A program made the position numbers and the translations under genes. Of a DNA stretch of 64,000 nt, positions 22,161 to 33,367 are shown piece after piece (positions within the stretch are counted from its first letter, which is position 1; every line of letters begins with the position of its first letter). Below the pieces are notes generated by a model. That model did no database searches, was not told the origin of the DNA, and saw only the letters and a list, made by a program, of their open reading frames with translations. The stretch covers positions 39,439,348 through 39,503,347 of the forward strand of contig OZ020268.1 of assembly GCA_963971225.1 (NCBI GenBank). The letters are read 5' to 3'. This DNA is from Melieria omissa (lineage: Eukaryota > Arthropoda > Insecta > Diptera > Ulidiidae).

Positions 22161-24500
22161 ATTAACCTGTCATCTGCTTCCACTTTTGCTACACAAGTTC
22201 TTTCACATTCTTTCTTGTTGTTGTTGCTACTAAATACTGCAGCTCATTCTGCAAAGAAAATTCATGCAGTTTATTATGATTGTTATTGTTGTTGTTGTTG
22301 TTGTGCACATATTGTTCTTGTTATAATGGCCTAAAGTGCTAACAAAGTGCTGGCCAGTTGGTTGTTTTTGTTGCTCATTTTGCAGACTCCATCATTGGCA
22401 TTGTTGTTGCCAGCGACTCGGTGGTCCTTTTCGGCGCTGCTGTGCAGCCTGTTAACCTGTCTGTCCGTCCGTCCATCTGTCTTTCGGCCAGTTTGTTCGT
22501 CCGTTCATCCAGCATGTTGCCACCTTTTTTTCCTTTGCATTCAAACGATTTTAGCAGTTATTCCCTTTAGCTGCTTTTTGCGTTTGCTTTTGTTTTTTGG
22601 TTTTTTGAATTTTTTCAATATTGACAGCTCCTCCTTTGGCGTGTCGTGCGGCGCTTTGCCGTTCGCCTCATTGTGTGTAGTGGCCGTTCAATCGTTTATT
22701 GTTTTTGAGCGCCTTCGATTTGCCGGCTGCTGCTGTCCGCTGTCGGCCGATGCCGCAAGACTGGGCGCGTTTTTTTCGTTCGTTGTTGCATTGTTTTGGC
22801 ATTTTTTGTTATTTTTTCCTTTTCTTTGCTGCACAGCGTTGTCCCTTACGGGAACTGATGTTGTGTGTGGTCAGTTCGCTTGATTACTTAATTTTATTGT
22901 TGACGTTTTGAGTGATTGCCCGGTGAGCTTTCACTTTTTCGTCGCTTCGCTTTGCCTTCCAATTCGTTCATACGTTGGCAGTGCAGCTTTGCATTTTTGC
23001 TGCTGTTGTTGCTTTGCCCTAACTGGGGCACTCCTTGCTGCTGCTGTTTGTTGTTGTTGTTTTTTTGGTTTTTTTCTTTATTGTTGTTGTTGTTTTTTGA
23101 CACATTTGAGCGGCAGTTTTTGCAACAATCGGCTTCCTGCTTTGATAACTGAAGTCAGCAGCTGCTCAGCGATCATTCGAGTCAAAGAAAAACGCGCGTC
23201 ATATACATTAACTTTAGTTATTGTTGTTGTTTTGTTGCCACATGTCACATGCAAATTTTGCAAATTGTGACGCTGTCATCGCCGCTTTTACTTAATTAAC
23301 GGTCACTTTGCGGCGGCAATTTCACCGACAGCAAAGCGCAGCAACTTCACTTGCGGCCCATTAACAAAGTTGCCACCAGTGCGGCACATGCAACGTGCCG
23401 CTTTGAAAGCGCAATGCAACAACATCTATTCCCAGTTGAATAGTGTCTTATAATGTTGTTGTTGTTGTAGTTGTTGTAGTTGTTTTGTCGCTTGATATGC
23501 CGCACTGACGCTGATGAGCAGCGCATGTCCGGCGGCTATGAGGAACGGAACGTGAAGCTGCTGCCGGCCACTGATAATGATGTGACAAAACACGCGTCGT
23601 TTTGACGCTTATGTGCGCTATCACTTACAACAGCAACAACAACAACAACAAACACTCATAATAGCAACAGGCAACAATAACAGGTGGCAGCAAGTGGCTG
23701 CCTCGTCGCTTGCCCCAAAGGCGCTGCGGCCAACGGCGCACACAAACAAATCGAAAAAAAAATTAAATGAAGAGTCAACATGAAAACAACCAACAACAAC
23801 AAACACAACAACAAAATCAAATCATTAACGTGATTGTCTCACCACACACAGCAGTTGTTGTTATCATTATTGCTGCGCGGTGGCAACAAGCGGCGGCAGC
23901 AGCACCAAACTGTTGTCCTCACTGCAACTGTGCATGTGTGTGTTTGTATGTGTGTGTGTTTATGTTTGTGTATTGCATTCTGTTGCATTTGCGGCTGCGC
24001 ATTGCCGCCTGGCAAGCGGTGCAGCATCAACAGTGGCCGCTGCATTGATGTCACTGTCGTTGTTGTTGTCGTTGTCGCTGCCGTTGAACGTTTTTAAGCG
24101 AAAGTGACACTTTGACAGCGATGCGTGATAAACTGCACACAGCCGCTTCATGGTTGCTATTACTGTTTGCTGTTGTTGTTCCTATTGTTGTTGTTGTTGT
24201 TTTAGTTGATAGTATTTTTGCCGCTGCGGCAAGTGTCGTTTTTAATTTAGTCTCCAGTGGTGTGTGCCGTTAAATGGGCAATTGTCGTTGTCGCTGTCGC
24301 TTGTCGGTCGCTGCAATGTTGCACACTGCTGGGCGCTTGTGTTGGGAATATGGCAGCGCATTGCGTGCCGTGATTTACGCGCGACGCTTTTTGATAATTT
24401 GCGTTGTTGCTGCGTTGGCAACATTTCGCGCCGATTGCACATTTTTCACATGGCTGAGCAATTTTGTGTGCGTGTGTGTGTGTGTGTGTGTGCTGCAAAA
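22101..24500. other. Noncoding stretch with (CA)n and (GTT/CAA)n tracts
   Basis: A (CA)n run lies at about 22131-22155, with further GT runs near 23935-23970 and 24471-24492. GTTGTT or CAACAA clusters lie near 22286, 23050, 23455, 23640 and 24185. The overlapping frames on both strands (for example around 22347-22883) are Phe/Cys/Ser/Leu-rich with no domain. No gene is supported. Confidence 0.65.
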
Positions 24501-26235
24501 TACCGCTTAGTAAGTGTTTAGTTCCAAATTTTATGAAAATTAACAAACAATTTTTCTATGAAGAAGAAAACAAAATAAAGAAAATAAACAATTTTTCATT
24601 TACTATTTTTTTAATAATAATGTGTTAATGAAGAATGAAGCATTTTGTGTTTTTTATTTATAAAAGCTTTAGTTCATGTTAAATTTTGCTTAAAAAAAAT
24701 TTATTTTTGCTAAAAATCTTATATTAGTTCAACATAACCTAACATTTCTTTAAAAATTGTTAAAATTTTTGGTTTGAAAAATAAATGGAGTCCGATTTTT
24801 CAGTTCTAACTACTACTTTTTTAATTTTTATAAACTTTCTACTTAAATTTCTAATATTTAAAACATTTTAATATTAGTTCAACATAACCTAAAAATTTTT
24901 TAACTTTTTTAACTTTTTTAACTTTGAATCGCATAATGAATAAAGCATTTGATTTGATTGGAATAAACTTTTTAACAAATTTCTATTATACAAAAAGGAT
25001 TTTTTTTCTAATTTTAGTTATGTTTTTGTCAAGTTTGGGAAAACAAGTTAAAAAAAATTTGTATTATCTAACTCTAAAAGCGTTAATTATTATAAAGTTC
25101 TGATTTATTAATTTTTATTTTTGCTAAAATTTAATATTAGTTCAACATAACCAAAATTTTGTTTGTTTTGTTTTTTTAATTTTGGATTGAAGAGTGAATA
25201 GAGTTCGATTTTACGTACAAAACGCTGTTTATATATTTTTTAAAAAGCTTAAGTTCATTAGAACTTTAGAAATAAAAATATGATTTAATTAATTTTAATT
25301 TAATTACTTTTTTTAATAAATAATTAAACGTTTGATATAGTCCAAAAAACCTAAAATTGTTTGACCTTTTTTTACATTTTGGATTGAAAAATGAATTATT
25401 TGTTTTAATGACCTTTTTGCCTAAATATCTAATATTTAAATTTTTTTTTTTAATATTAAGATATTTTTTTAAAGCTTGGAAAATCAAATTTAAAAGAACT
25501 TTTATTATTTTGCCTAAGAACATTTTTTGTTTTTGCTAAAACTCTAAATATTTATGCAAACTAACCTAATTTGTTTAAATTGTCGCAATAAATTTGTTTT
25601 TTAGTTTGTAAATGAAAAATGATGACTTACTCATTTCAGGTTTTATGCTAATATTTTCATATCCAAAAATTCTGATAATAAGTCAACCTAACCTAAATTT
25701 TTTAATTTACAATTAATTTTTTTCTTTTGAAATAAAGTACAAAAAGACTTCGATTACTTAGCGCTAATAGGACTAATCAATTTGAACTTTTTGTTCTAAT
25801 AAAGTTTGGTTTTGCAAAAATTCCAAATTTGATTCGACCTAACCTAAAATTTGTTACTAAAAAATTTGTTTTGGAATAGTTGGAAAGTTTTGCAATGAAG
25901 TACGACAAGACTTCGATTATTTAGCACTAAGAGCACTAATAAAGTTGAATTTGTCTCTAATAAAGTTAGGTTTCCGTTAAAAAACGATTTCAGTCAGACT
26001 TAACCTCAACTTGTATGCTGCAAAGGTTTTTTTAAGCTTTAATCAATTGAGTTTTATTTTAATATGTTTTTTTTATTAAATTTTAACATTAATTCAATTG
26101 AACCCTTAATTGCTGTTATTATAAAAAAATTTATTTTTTAAATTAATGAAATTTAGTTAAATTGTGTGTTAATTTAAATTTTTTATAATTATGACTTAAT
26201 TGGCACAAAAAACTTTTATAGAAATTTTGGGTTTA

Positions 26236-27246
26236 GGTTAGGTTAGGTTACGGAAGGGGCGTGTGCGGCAAGCATTTCCACTCGGAAACCCTGTTGGGTC
26301 CATTGTGAATACCTTCATTTTCGGAGAAAACCGGTGCCTTCCTCTATCTGTTGCGATCCCTGTAGATCCAAACGGGATCTTTTGGGAACCATTTGGTCTT
26401 GGCGAGGAAATTGTGCAGATTGGTTATCTGTGCGTCTGCTACTTCGGTGAGCCCATCAAAGAACCTTGCCCCAAGAGTCTGGAGCCGTCCTCTTTGTAGT
26501 GATGGGCAGTTGCATAGCAGATGCTTGACTGATTCTACTGCATCCACGTCTCCGTAGCTTCTGCATAAATCGTCGGTCACCAAACGCCATTTGCATAGCA
26601 TGACACCAATGGCGCAGTGACCTGTGATTACCTCCGTGACCATGCGTACAGCATGCTTGTCAAGGAGCAGAAGGCTCTTAGGTTTTCTCGCGTTGCGCCC
26701 CGGCCACAAGGTACGTGCAATCCTGCAGTCGCACCTAGGTGTCCAGGCTCTATTTGTAGCTCGTGTGAGCCACTCCCCTATTGAAATCATCGTAGCAAGG
26801 ATCGGTGGTAGCACCGTGTTGACCGCCTCGCTCGCTGGCATCGCTGACCCTGCACGAGCTAATTCGTTCGCCTGCTCGTTCCCTTCGATATTGCTATGTG
26901 CGGGAACCCAGCACAGACGGATCCTGCACTGTCTTATGCCACCTAGTGCTTTCCGACAGTCTAGTACTACCTTTGATTTTACTACGGTAGATTAAATTGC
27001 TTTTAGAGCAGCCTGGCTATCAACACAAATGACGGCCACACCAAGTGCCGAGTTTTTTATGTGCTGCGCTGCTTTCATGATGGCAAAAACCTCCGACTGA
27101 AAAACGCTGCAATAGTCTGGTAGTCTGTACGACCAGTAGACACTTTGCGTTTCGCAGTAAACACCCGCACCGGTCCCATCCTCTGTCTTCGAGCCGTCGG
27201 TAAAGTAGACTCCCGCAGAGTCTTCCACCTCGGGCTGTTTGGGTTT
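26236..27246 (-). mobile_element. 5'-truncated non-LTR retrotransposon (RNase H-bearing LINE)
   Basis: This 1011-bp insertion is flanked by a perfect 13-bp target duplication, AATTTTGGGTTTA (26223-26235 and 27247-27259). On the minus strand its 3' tail is (TAACC)3. It holds only the end of ORF2: an RNase H domain and a cysteine/histidine motif. An RNase H downstream of the reverse transcriptase points to the I-superfamily group of LINEs; the exact clade was not determined. Three shorter copies of the same family end lie at 8009-8335, 32930-33180 and 42452-42717. Confidence 0.93.
26344..27228 (-). pseudogene. LINE ORF2 C-terminus with RNase H, one nonsense codon
   Basis: The minus-strand frame has no start codon because of 5' truncation. 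It reads through RNase H: YFTDGSKTEDGTGAGVY (first aspartate), FQSEVFAI (glutamate), VICVDSQAALKAI (second aspartate) and, after one in-frame TAA at 26992-26994, PAHSNIEGNEQANELA (histidine motif; the last usual aspartate is Asn). After it come about 100 residues of linker, then a cysteine/histidine segment ending HLLCNCPSLQ and a C-terminus NFLAKTKWFPKDPVWIYRD. The first cysteine pair of the usual CxxC is altered (CRSY). The single stop and the clean target duplication suggest a fairly recent insertion. Confidence 0.9.
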
Positions 27247-28180
27247 AATTTTGGGTTTAACATTAATATTGTTTTATAAATTCTAATAACTACATACAAT
27301 TTTATCCAACATAATTTTTTAATAATTTAAGAATTAAAACTGAACAGACTTTGATTACTTAGTACAAAAAGGTTTTATAAAAATCTTGAGTTTTGCTTTA
27401 ATACTTTGTTATAACTTCTTAAATTAATTCAATTAATTATAATTTAAGAGTCAGAACAGAAGAGTCTTTGGTGTCTTACTACAAAAAGCTTTTTTAAAAA
27501 TCTTAAGTTTTTCTTTAATATTGTTTACTAAATGCTCACACTAATTCAACTTAACCTAAAATTGTATACTAACAATTATTTTTATAACTTAAGAATCGAG
27601 AACAAAGGAACTTTGATAACTTGGCACAAAAAGCTTTTGCAAAAATATTGAATTTTACTTAATTATTTTCATATTTTTCTATCAAATTCTAACACGATTT
27701 AACTTAACCTAATTTTACTCAACAATTTTTTTGTTTATTGTTTAAAAATCAAAAATAAAATACAAAAAAAAAACTTTTAATTTTTAGCTTAAATCTCTTC
27801 AGTTTTATTTTAATATATATTCTTTTTTAATTTTAACATTAATTCAACTTAACTTAAACAACTTAACTTAAATAAAAATTTAGTTTTGTTTATAATTTAG
27901 GAATTAAGAACGAAGAGACTTTGATTATGTGGCACAAAAAAAGTTTTAAAGAAATTTGAATTTTACTCAAATATTTTTTAACAAATTCTAACACCAATTC
28001 AGACTAACCTAATTTTTTTTTAATCTATATTAACTTTTTATGGTATGAAGTCCTAACTGTCAGTTGCATTTCAAATTTATCAGGTGAAAAACATTTCTTA
28101 TTCAGTTTTGATTATGTTTCCTTTAAAATTATAATATGAATTCAATCTAATCTTAAAAATGTTGCTTACATTTTGAATTC

Positions 28181-29640
28181 GTTACAAACAAAACAAAAAA
28201 CGCACTTTTTACGGTTTTTTCGAATGAATTTTTCTTTTTCATTTTTTAATTTTTTGCTATGTGATTCTACTGTCCAACGTTCGATGTGGGCGCAATTTTC
28301 CATTGTAATTATATAAAATGTTGTATGTTGTTGTTGTAGTTGTTTTTGTAATGGCTTGTCATAATTTTTTTTGAACATGTTTTGCGACATTAAAATGCAT
28401 GTTGCAAGGCAACATTTGATAAAAATCTACCGCAGGCACGTTCGTGGAAAATCAAAAACAAAAACAACAACAAATGAATACTGCGTCCAATCTGATAACA
28501 ATGTTGTTATTATAACAATAACACAACAATAGCAACAACAATAACAATGCCAGACCCAACAGCCTCCACATCAAACGTCAACGTCAACGCAACGCAACGC
28601 AATGCAACGTGGCAACGTCAACTGTTGTTGTTGTTGTTGACGGTGCCGATGCCGTTGTCGATGTCGATGTTGGTGCCGGTGCGTGGCGCATTCATTGAGT
28701 GCGCGCGCCGGTGCTGTACAATTTCATTTAGGAAATTGCATGTTGCACATGCGCGTGCACACATACAACAATAACAACAACAAAAACAACAACAGCAATG
28801 ACAAACGCCAATTGCGGCCAATTGTTTGGGCCTCGAGATGTTTGTGCTGTGCTGTGTTGCGCCGCATGCGGCCGCCGCCTGTTTGGCTCTTGTGCCACCC
28901 ACACTGTCGCTGGGAGCTGCTCGCTGGCGTTGTTCGATGTGACAAACTCATGTTGCGCTTAACGGTAACATACGCGGACCCGCCAGTGCCACATTGCCGT
29001 TGTCGTTGCCATTGCCGGGCAATCTGGCAACGCGCTCATGCTGACGTTTAATATGTCAATTTAATGGCGTCGCCAGTTGTTGCCAGGCTGCCATCGAATG
29101 TTGCCAGCAATCGATTGCTTGTTAATGTTTGTTGTTGTTGTTGTTAATGGATTTTTTTGTTGTTTTCTGTTTTGATTGTTGCTTCTAGCAGCAAGTCGAA
29201 ACTATTTTATTCTTCAACGACAATGACAAAGCACAATAATAACAATAACAACAACAACAAGGTCATTGTATCTCAATTGCCAATTCAATTGAATTGCAAC
29301 GTACATTACAACAACAATAACAACAACAGCAACTTATATGCATAATAATTTCTCATTTAACTTTCAATAACAACAAAAATAACAACAACAAAAACAACAA
29401 TAGCGCCTACTCTTCTATGCGGCTTTTCATACAACAAAAAGCTCATAATTCGCATAATTTCTGGGAAAACAGAAAAAGCGCACAATTGTCGTTGTCGTTG
29501 CAGATTGTGGCCGCGCATGCGCGCTGCACAAAGCGACCTACGCAACGCGGCTTCAAAATTCGGTCACAAATATGGCAAAGCGCCAGTAGGAAGAGAAGTA
29601 GAAGAAAAGCGAAAGAAATTCGCTACTTTTGTGAATATTT
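28181..29640. other. Noncoding stretch with (CAA/GTT)n tracts
   Basis: CAACAA/GTTGTT clusters lie near 28325, 28460, 28530, 28625, 28770, 29130, 29240, 29310 and 29370. A short CAACGT/AACGCAACGC repeat sits at 28570-28620. No domain-bearing frame was found. Composition matches the other CAA-rich blocks. Confidence 0.6.
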
Positions 29641-30485
29641 GAAATGTTTGTGATTTTTTGAAAATTTTTGCTATCAGACATGAATTGGCAGTCCCTGGTC
29701 ATCATATTACAAGTTGATATGCAACAAAATTTATATTTCAGCTGATCTAAGAAAACTTTGCTGTGTTAAGATATCTCACAAATCTGACTAGTGTGGTGAA
29801 GGTCGAAATGTTGCATCTGTTTTTTTTCTTTAAGAGATCCAACTGGTTTGCACTGAACTCAGATTGTTGGTTACTTACTGACTTACTCAAATGGCCATAA
29901 CAAACCGTTAACGGGTTACAGCCTGCCGCAAAAGTTCTCTACAGGCGCCTGTTCAGTTGGTCACACCAAGAGATGATAAGGCGTTCTCAAGAGACATGTT
30001 CTCCCTGTTCATCGATGAACTCTAACAAACACAATTTGCGCCGGAGATTCCTTCAAGTCAAGTCAAGCTATGTTTAACTGCAGACAAATCGCGAGGGGAT
30101 TCACAAGGGGCCAGTTCGACCTCCTAGTGAAAGTGCGGTCTGTGCCGCAAATACCCTTTCCTACTTAATCTAATCTCAAAAAAACTATTCCAGTGCAAAT
30201 TAAAACGATTTAGTCCTGGATATAGAATTCCTTAGCTCTTTCTTATGTTAGCTTGGAAAGTGTCGTTTAAGTTTCGAGCTCACTACTCATAGAATGTGGA
30301 TTTCATAGAATTTGGTAAGTTATTTGAATTCATTGTCGAATAAAAATCAACTTTTTAACAAGACATTTTCTTAGTTAAACGCACCAAAATCAGATGTCTG
30401 CATTGAAATTCAAATGTCTGGAAAGAAATTCTTTAAAAAGATTTTCGAGACCAAAACGCTGTGGCGCAATGAAAAACCAGCTCAA
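29641..30485. other. No recognised feature
   Basis: Mixed sequence. The 29880-30170 part is locally GC-richer and may be an old transposon fragment (for example GCGCCGGAGATTCC near 30040), but I could not assign it. Confidence 0.4.
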
Positions 30486-31358
30486 GGGATTAGATTAGAT
30501 TAGATTTGGGATTCGGACAACAACTGCCCGAGACACTGTGTCCAAGTAATGAACTATTGTGTCATGTCCCTCTACGTTACTGGAGGAGTTCGTGTCCTCC
30601 AATGTTATCTAGGAACTCCTTTAGTTTCCTTAGATTCATTTCAGACAAATCTCTCGTCTGTATTACCTCCTTCCCTAATATTCGCTTTCTTGCGTGTATT
30701 AGGGCAAGGCATTCAGATATGATATGTACAGAAGTCTCTTCCTCATCCATACAAAATCTGCAAAGCTCGCTGTCCGGTAGTCCCAGACGCGCCCTATGCA
30801 TATTTAGCAGACAGTGTCCACTTAGCATCCCCGTCATGACCTTGAGCTCCTTTGTGCTTAGGTCAATTAGGTACTTAGATTTCCTTTCCGAGTAAGCTGG
30901 AAAGAAAAGCTTGGAGCATCGTTGCCCCATTTGTGGTTTGCTCGATTAATGAATTCCTGTTTAACAATATGTCTGCAATGAGACTTGCTAACACCTATGA
31001 TTGGTTCAGGTCCATAGGGCCGGCTAGCAGCCCCATCCTTTGCCAATCTGTCCATTTCCTCATTACCATCGTGCCCACAGTGCGCAGAGATACAGTGTAC
31101 TATCACTTGGTTTTCCCTTCAGAGATCCTGGAGAACATTTGCTGTCTCCCAGACCAGTTTGGAGTCAAATGTCATCGAGCCCAGGGCCTTGATTGCCGCC
31201 TGGCTGTCTGACATTATGATTATCCTTTTCCTTCTAACATTGAGCGTTAGTAGTTTCCTGGCACACACATTTATGGCAAAGACCTCAGCCTGAAAAATCG
31301 AGGCTTTATCCCCAAGACTTACAGAAGACTGGATTCCCGCCCCAGTTCCTTCTTCCGT

Positions 31359-31746
31359 GGCGGCCTTGATAGTCCAGCGGGTAGCACGCTGGCTTCTCAT
31401 ACCAAAGGCTCCAGGTTCGATTCCTGGCTTGGGCTGGTGAACAACTCATCTACTTCTATCGCTATCCACATGAAGGAAATGAGAATTACAAGAATCGCAC
31501 AAGTGCGCTCTTGGCAGGCAAAACCTCCAAGTGTGAACGAAAAACTGCAAATCGCCGTTCGGATTCGACATATGTTGAAAAGACAGTGTTGCATACGCAT
31601 TTCAAAAACGGGTGAAATATGAGATATAACTCTCATTTTCCTTCCCTATCCCCCATGGGTATAGTACAATGGTCTGAAATAGACTGAGTGCTATGGAAGG
31701 CTTGTAGCCTTCCTGCCCACCCTCACATCCATCCATCCATCCATCA
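31359..31746 (+). mobile_element. tRNA-derived SINE with (CATC)n tail
   Basis: This 388-bp insertion is flanked by the 9-bp duplication TTCTTCCGT (31350-31358 and 31747-31755). Its head is tRNA-like: an A box at about 31370 (TAGTCCAGCGG), a CTCATAC loop suggesting a CAT anticodon, a perfect 5-bp T-stem (CCAGG/CCTGG) and the B box GGTTCGATTCC at about 31411. A body of unknown origin follows, then a 3' segment (GTACAATGG...GACTGAGTGCTATGGAAGG) that is also present at 56560-56620, and a short (CATC)n tail. RNA polymerase III transcription is expected from the boxes. The partner LINE is unknown. Confidence 0.92.
31368..31424 (+). promoter_or_regulatory. Internal RNA polymerase III promoter (A and B boxes) of the SINE
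   Basis: The A box TAGTCCAGCGG and B box GGTTCGATTCC are separated by about 30 bp, as in tRNA genes. The B box matches the tRNA consensus GGTTCGANTCC in full. The A box differs from TRGCNNAGYGG only at the fourth base. Confidence 0.85.
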
Positions 31747-31980
31747 TTCTTCCGTCTTCGACCCATCGGTGTACCAGACAATGTCATTACACGTGAGACA
31801 GATCTTTTTATCAGCCCAGTCCAAGCTGTGAGGTATGTACGTTGCGTAGCTTTTTCTAAAGAGGTGCTTCTGAGGCATCTTGTCCAGAGGCATTCAAAAT
31901 CCTTCATTCCGCCTCCTGTCCCTCAGCAGAGATCGGTGGCCGATTATGCATCAGCCTGCTCAAGGAAACCCGCTGGCTGG

Positions 31981-32925
31981 ATAGATAGATGGTAGATCGC
32001 ATAGGTTGGAAAAAATGGCGGGCTTCGGATTGGATCACTTACTTCGTGTCACTTTTAAAACCCAAACGAATGCCTCACACATAGACGAGAATGTTCCCAT
32101 AAAAAGGTGTTGAAGACTGTTGTGCGATGAAGTAGAAAAAATACCATGACTTCAATGGAAAAATCAGGGTGAGGAATCTTATAACCGCTGGGTGTTACTG
32201 GTAGATGGGGTTATATGGTTACACCTGGCACGTTTTGGGTTGTGTTATCGCGATTTCTGGTGGAATGTCAGAGATGAAGCCCTAAATAAATTTAAATTTG
32301 TATTAGGCCTCACTTTAACCTTTGACCTTTAGAGATTAACTATTTTGAATAGACTTACGTCATCGGAAAAACTTGCCAGCGTGTGTACCTAATTGAGTTT
32401 ATTGACCATTGCCAGTCAAGAACCAGTCTGTTTCGGGAGGGATTGAGCGCCCCCAAACCCACTGCCCCCAAACACAAACATTGCTGTTGAAAAAATGGGC
32501 TCAAACGGTAACAAGCTGAAAAGTTGTACACAAAAGTTTCCCCTCCCATGAAATTCTGTATTCGCCACTCACTGTAAACAACATTGATCTCTTGTGCCCC
32601 CTACTTGCTACTCGAGGACGTCCTCTAGGTTTACTGGCCTAATGAAACTTAACAGTTTTCGTCAGTTTAAGATTTGGCGTACCTGATGGCCATCTGTTAG
32701 TGGCCCAGGTGTCTCTTACTGCTGTGAGATACTGACGGTTCACTGCTTCTTCTTCTTCACTTCTTTTTCGAACCTGCTTGTAGTGCCTTGTTTTAGTCGA
32801 AGAGTGGACTTGCGTTTCTTGACAATTTCAGTGATTAATGCCGACCATCGCAGCTTAGCACGAACAGAGGGCACCATAAATGAAGAACTAAGTTGGTTTG
32901 CTTCAAATCACTACAGGAACGAAGG
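31981..32925. other. No recognised feature
   Basis: Mixed sequence; I could not assign it. Parts of 32590-32920 may be upstream sequence of the LINE fragment that starts near 32930, but it does not align with the 26-kb copy by eye. Confidence 0.4.
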
Positions 32926-32929
32926 CTCC

Positions 32930-33180
32930 GAAGAAGTTGGAGCCAGGTTCTTCGATAAGTTTACAGAAATAGCTGATGCAGGGATTACCGATATATACAA
33001 TTTCCTCGCCAAGATTAAATAGTTCCCAAAGGGATCCGTCTGCATCTACAGTGATCCCAACAGATAGGAAAGGACACCGGCATTCTAAGAATGAAAGCAT
33101 TCACAATGGACTCAATGGGGTCTCCGGGTGCAAGTGCAAGCCGCACAATCTCCTTCCTTAACATAACCTAAATTATCACC
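32930..33180 (+). mobile_element. LINE 3'-end fragment, same family as at 26.2-27.2 kb
   Basis: The plus strand encodes ARFFDKFTEIADAGITDIYN followed by FLAKIK, matching ARFFDGLTEVADAQITNLHN-FLAKTK of the 26-kb copy. The next codon, Trp in that copy, is TAG here. It continues into the shared 3' region (CAATGGACTCAATGGGGTCTCC) and ends in a short CATAACCTAAA tail. It is 5'-truncated and degenerate. Confidence 0.85.
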
Positions 33181-33187
33181 TGGCAGG

Positions 33188-33359
33188 CAGTGTTGCCAGA
33201 TCAGGAGATTTCCTTCTAGATTTAAGAGATTCCTGGCCCTTTAGGAGAATTATTTAGGATGAAGAATTTTTTTGGGGGGAAGGTTTGGAGATTTTGTTGG
33301 TGGTTTGGGGAGGAAATGTCAGATTTTTTTTTCAAGACTTCAGGTATCTGGCAACACTG
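33188..33359. mobile_element. hAT-type MITE, 172 bp
   Basis: Terminal inverted repeats are a perfect 14 bp (CAGTGTTGCCAGAT / ATCTGGCAACACTG). The flanking octamers CTGGCAGG (33180-33187) and CTAGCAGT (33360-33367) match at 6 of 8 positions, which fits an aged 8-bp hAT duplication. The interior repeats AGGAGATTT-like words and has no coding capacity. A related, larger copy lies at 11115. hAT assignment rests on the CAG...CTG ends and the 8-bp duplication only. Confidence 0.75.
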
Positions 33360-33367
33360 CTAGCAGT

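Larger units (their letters stand above)
24501..28180. repeat. AT-rich degenerate tandem array (about 100-200-bp unit), split by a LINE
   Basis: The motif TTAGTTCAACATAACCTAA and its variants recur at about 24725, 24875, 25137, 25340, 25680, 25830, 25990, 26090, 27540, 27690, 27838, 27990 and 28138. Between copies a second box, close to GACTTTGATTACTTAG.ACAAAAAG, also recurs (for example 27346, 27465, 27610, 27918). This gives about 15 diverged units. The LINE at 26236-27246 interrupts the array. Confidence 0.8.
30577..31907 (-). pseudogene. LINE ORF2 C-terminus (RNase H and CCHC-like motif), broken
   Basis: The coding remnant is spread over three frames and split by the SINE insertion at 31359-31746. 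Removing one 9-bp duplication rejoins the frame across the insertion as SKTEE-GTGAG. RNase H acidic residues are visible (D in YTDGS, E in QAEVF, D in MSDSQA), and the HDGNEEMDRLA motif includes the last conserved aspartate. Two frameshifts lie downstream (near 31110 and 30900). The C-terminal CxxC...H....C motif (CRFCMDEEETSVHIISEC) is kept. It is dead as a gene. Confidence 0.85.
30486..31980 (-). mobile_element. Second LINE family, 5'-truncated, (TAATC)n tail, interrupted by a SINE
   Basis: The minus strand holds the end of an ORF2: the run-up IPHSLDWADKK, the RNase H start YTDGSKTEE, then after the SINE GTGAGIQSSV, FQAEVFAINV and MSDSQAAIKALGS, then SAHCGHDGNEEMDRLAKDG. A C-terminal motif follows: CRFCMDEEETSVHIISECLAL. 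The 3' end is marked by (TAATC)3 (plus strand GATTAGATTAGATTAG at about 30488-30503). The 5' limit is uncertain. Its sequence differs clearly from the 26-kb LINE, so it is another family of the same RNase H-bearing type. Confidence 0.85.

Noticed and set aside
22347..22883. 178-codon plus-strand frame as a membrane protein
   Set aside because: The Phe/Leu/Cys content comes from T-rich, GTT-rich sequence; overlapping frames are equally open and no ATG context or domain supports it.
31364..31440. A genuine tRNA-Met gene
   Set aside because: The A and B boxes and T-stem are present, but there is no good acceptor stem and the sequence continues into a 388-bp unit with a tail and target duplication, so it is a SINE head.
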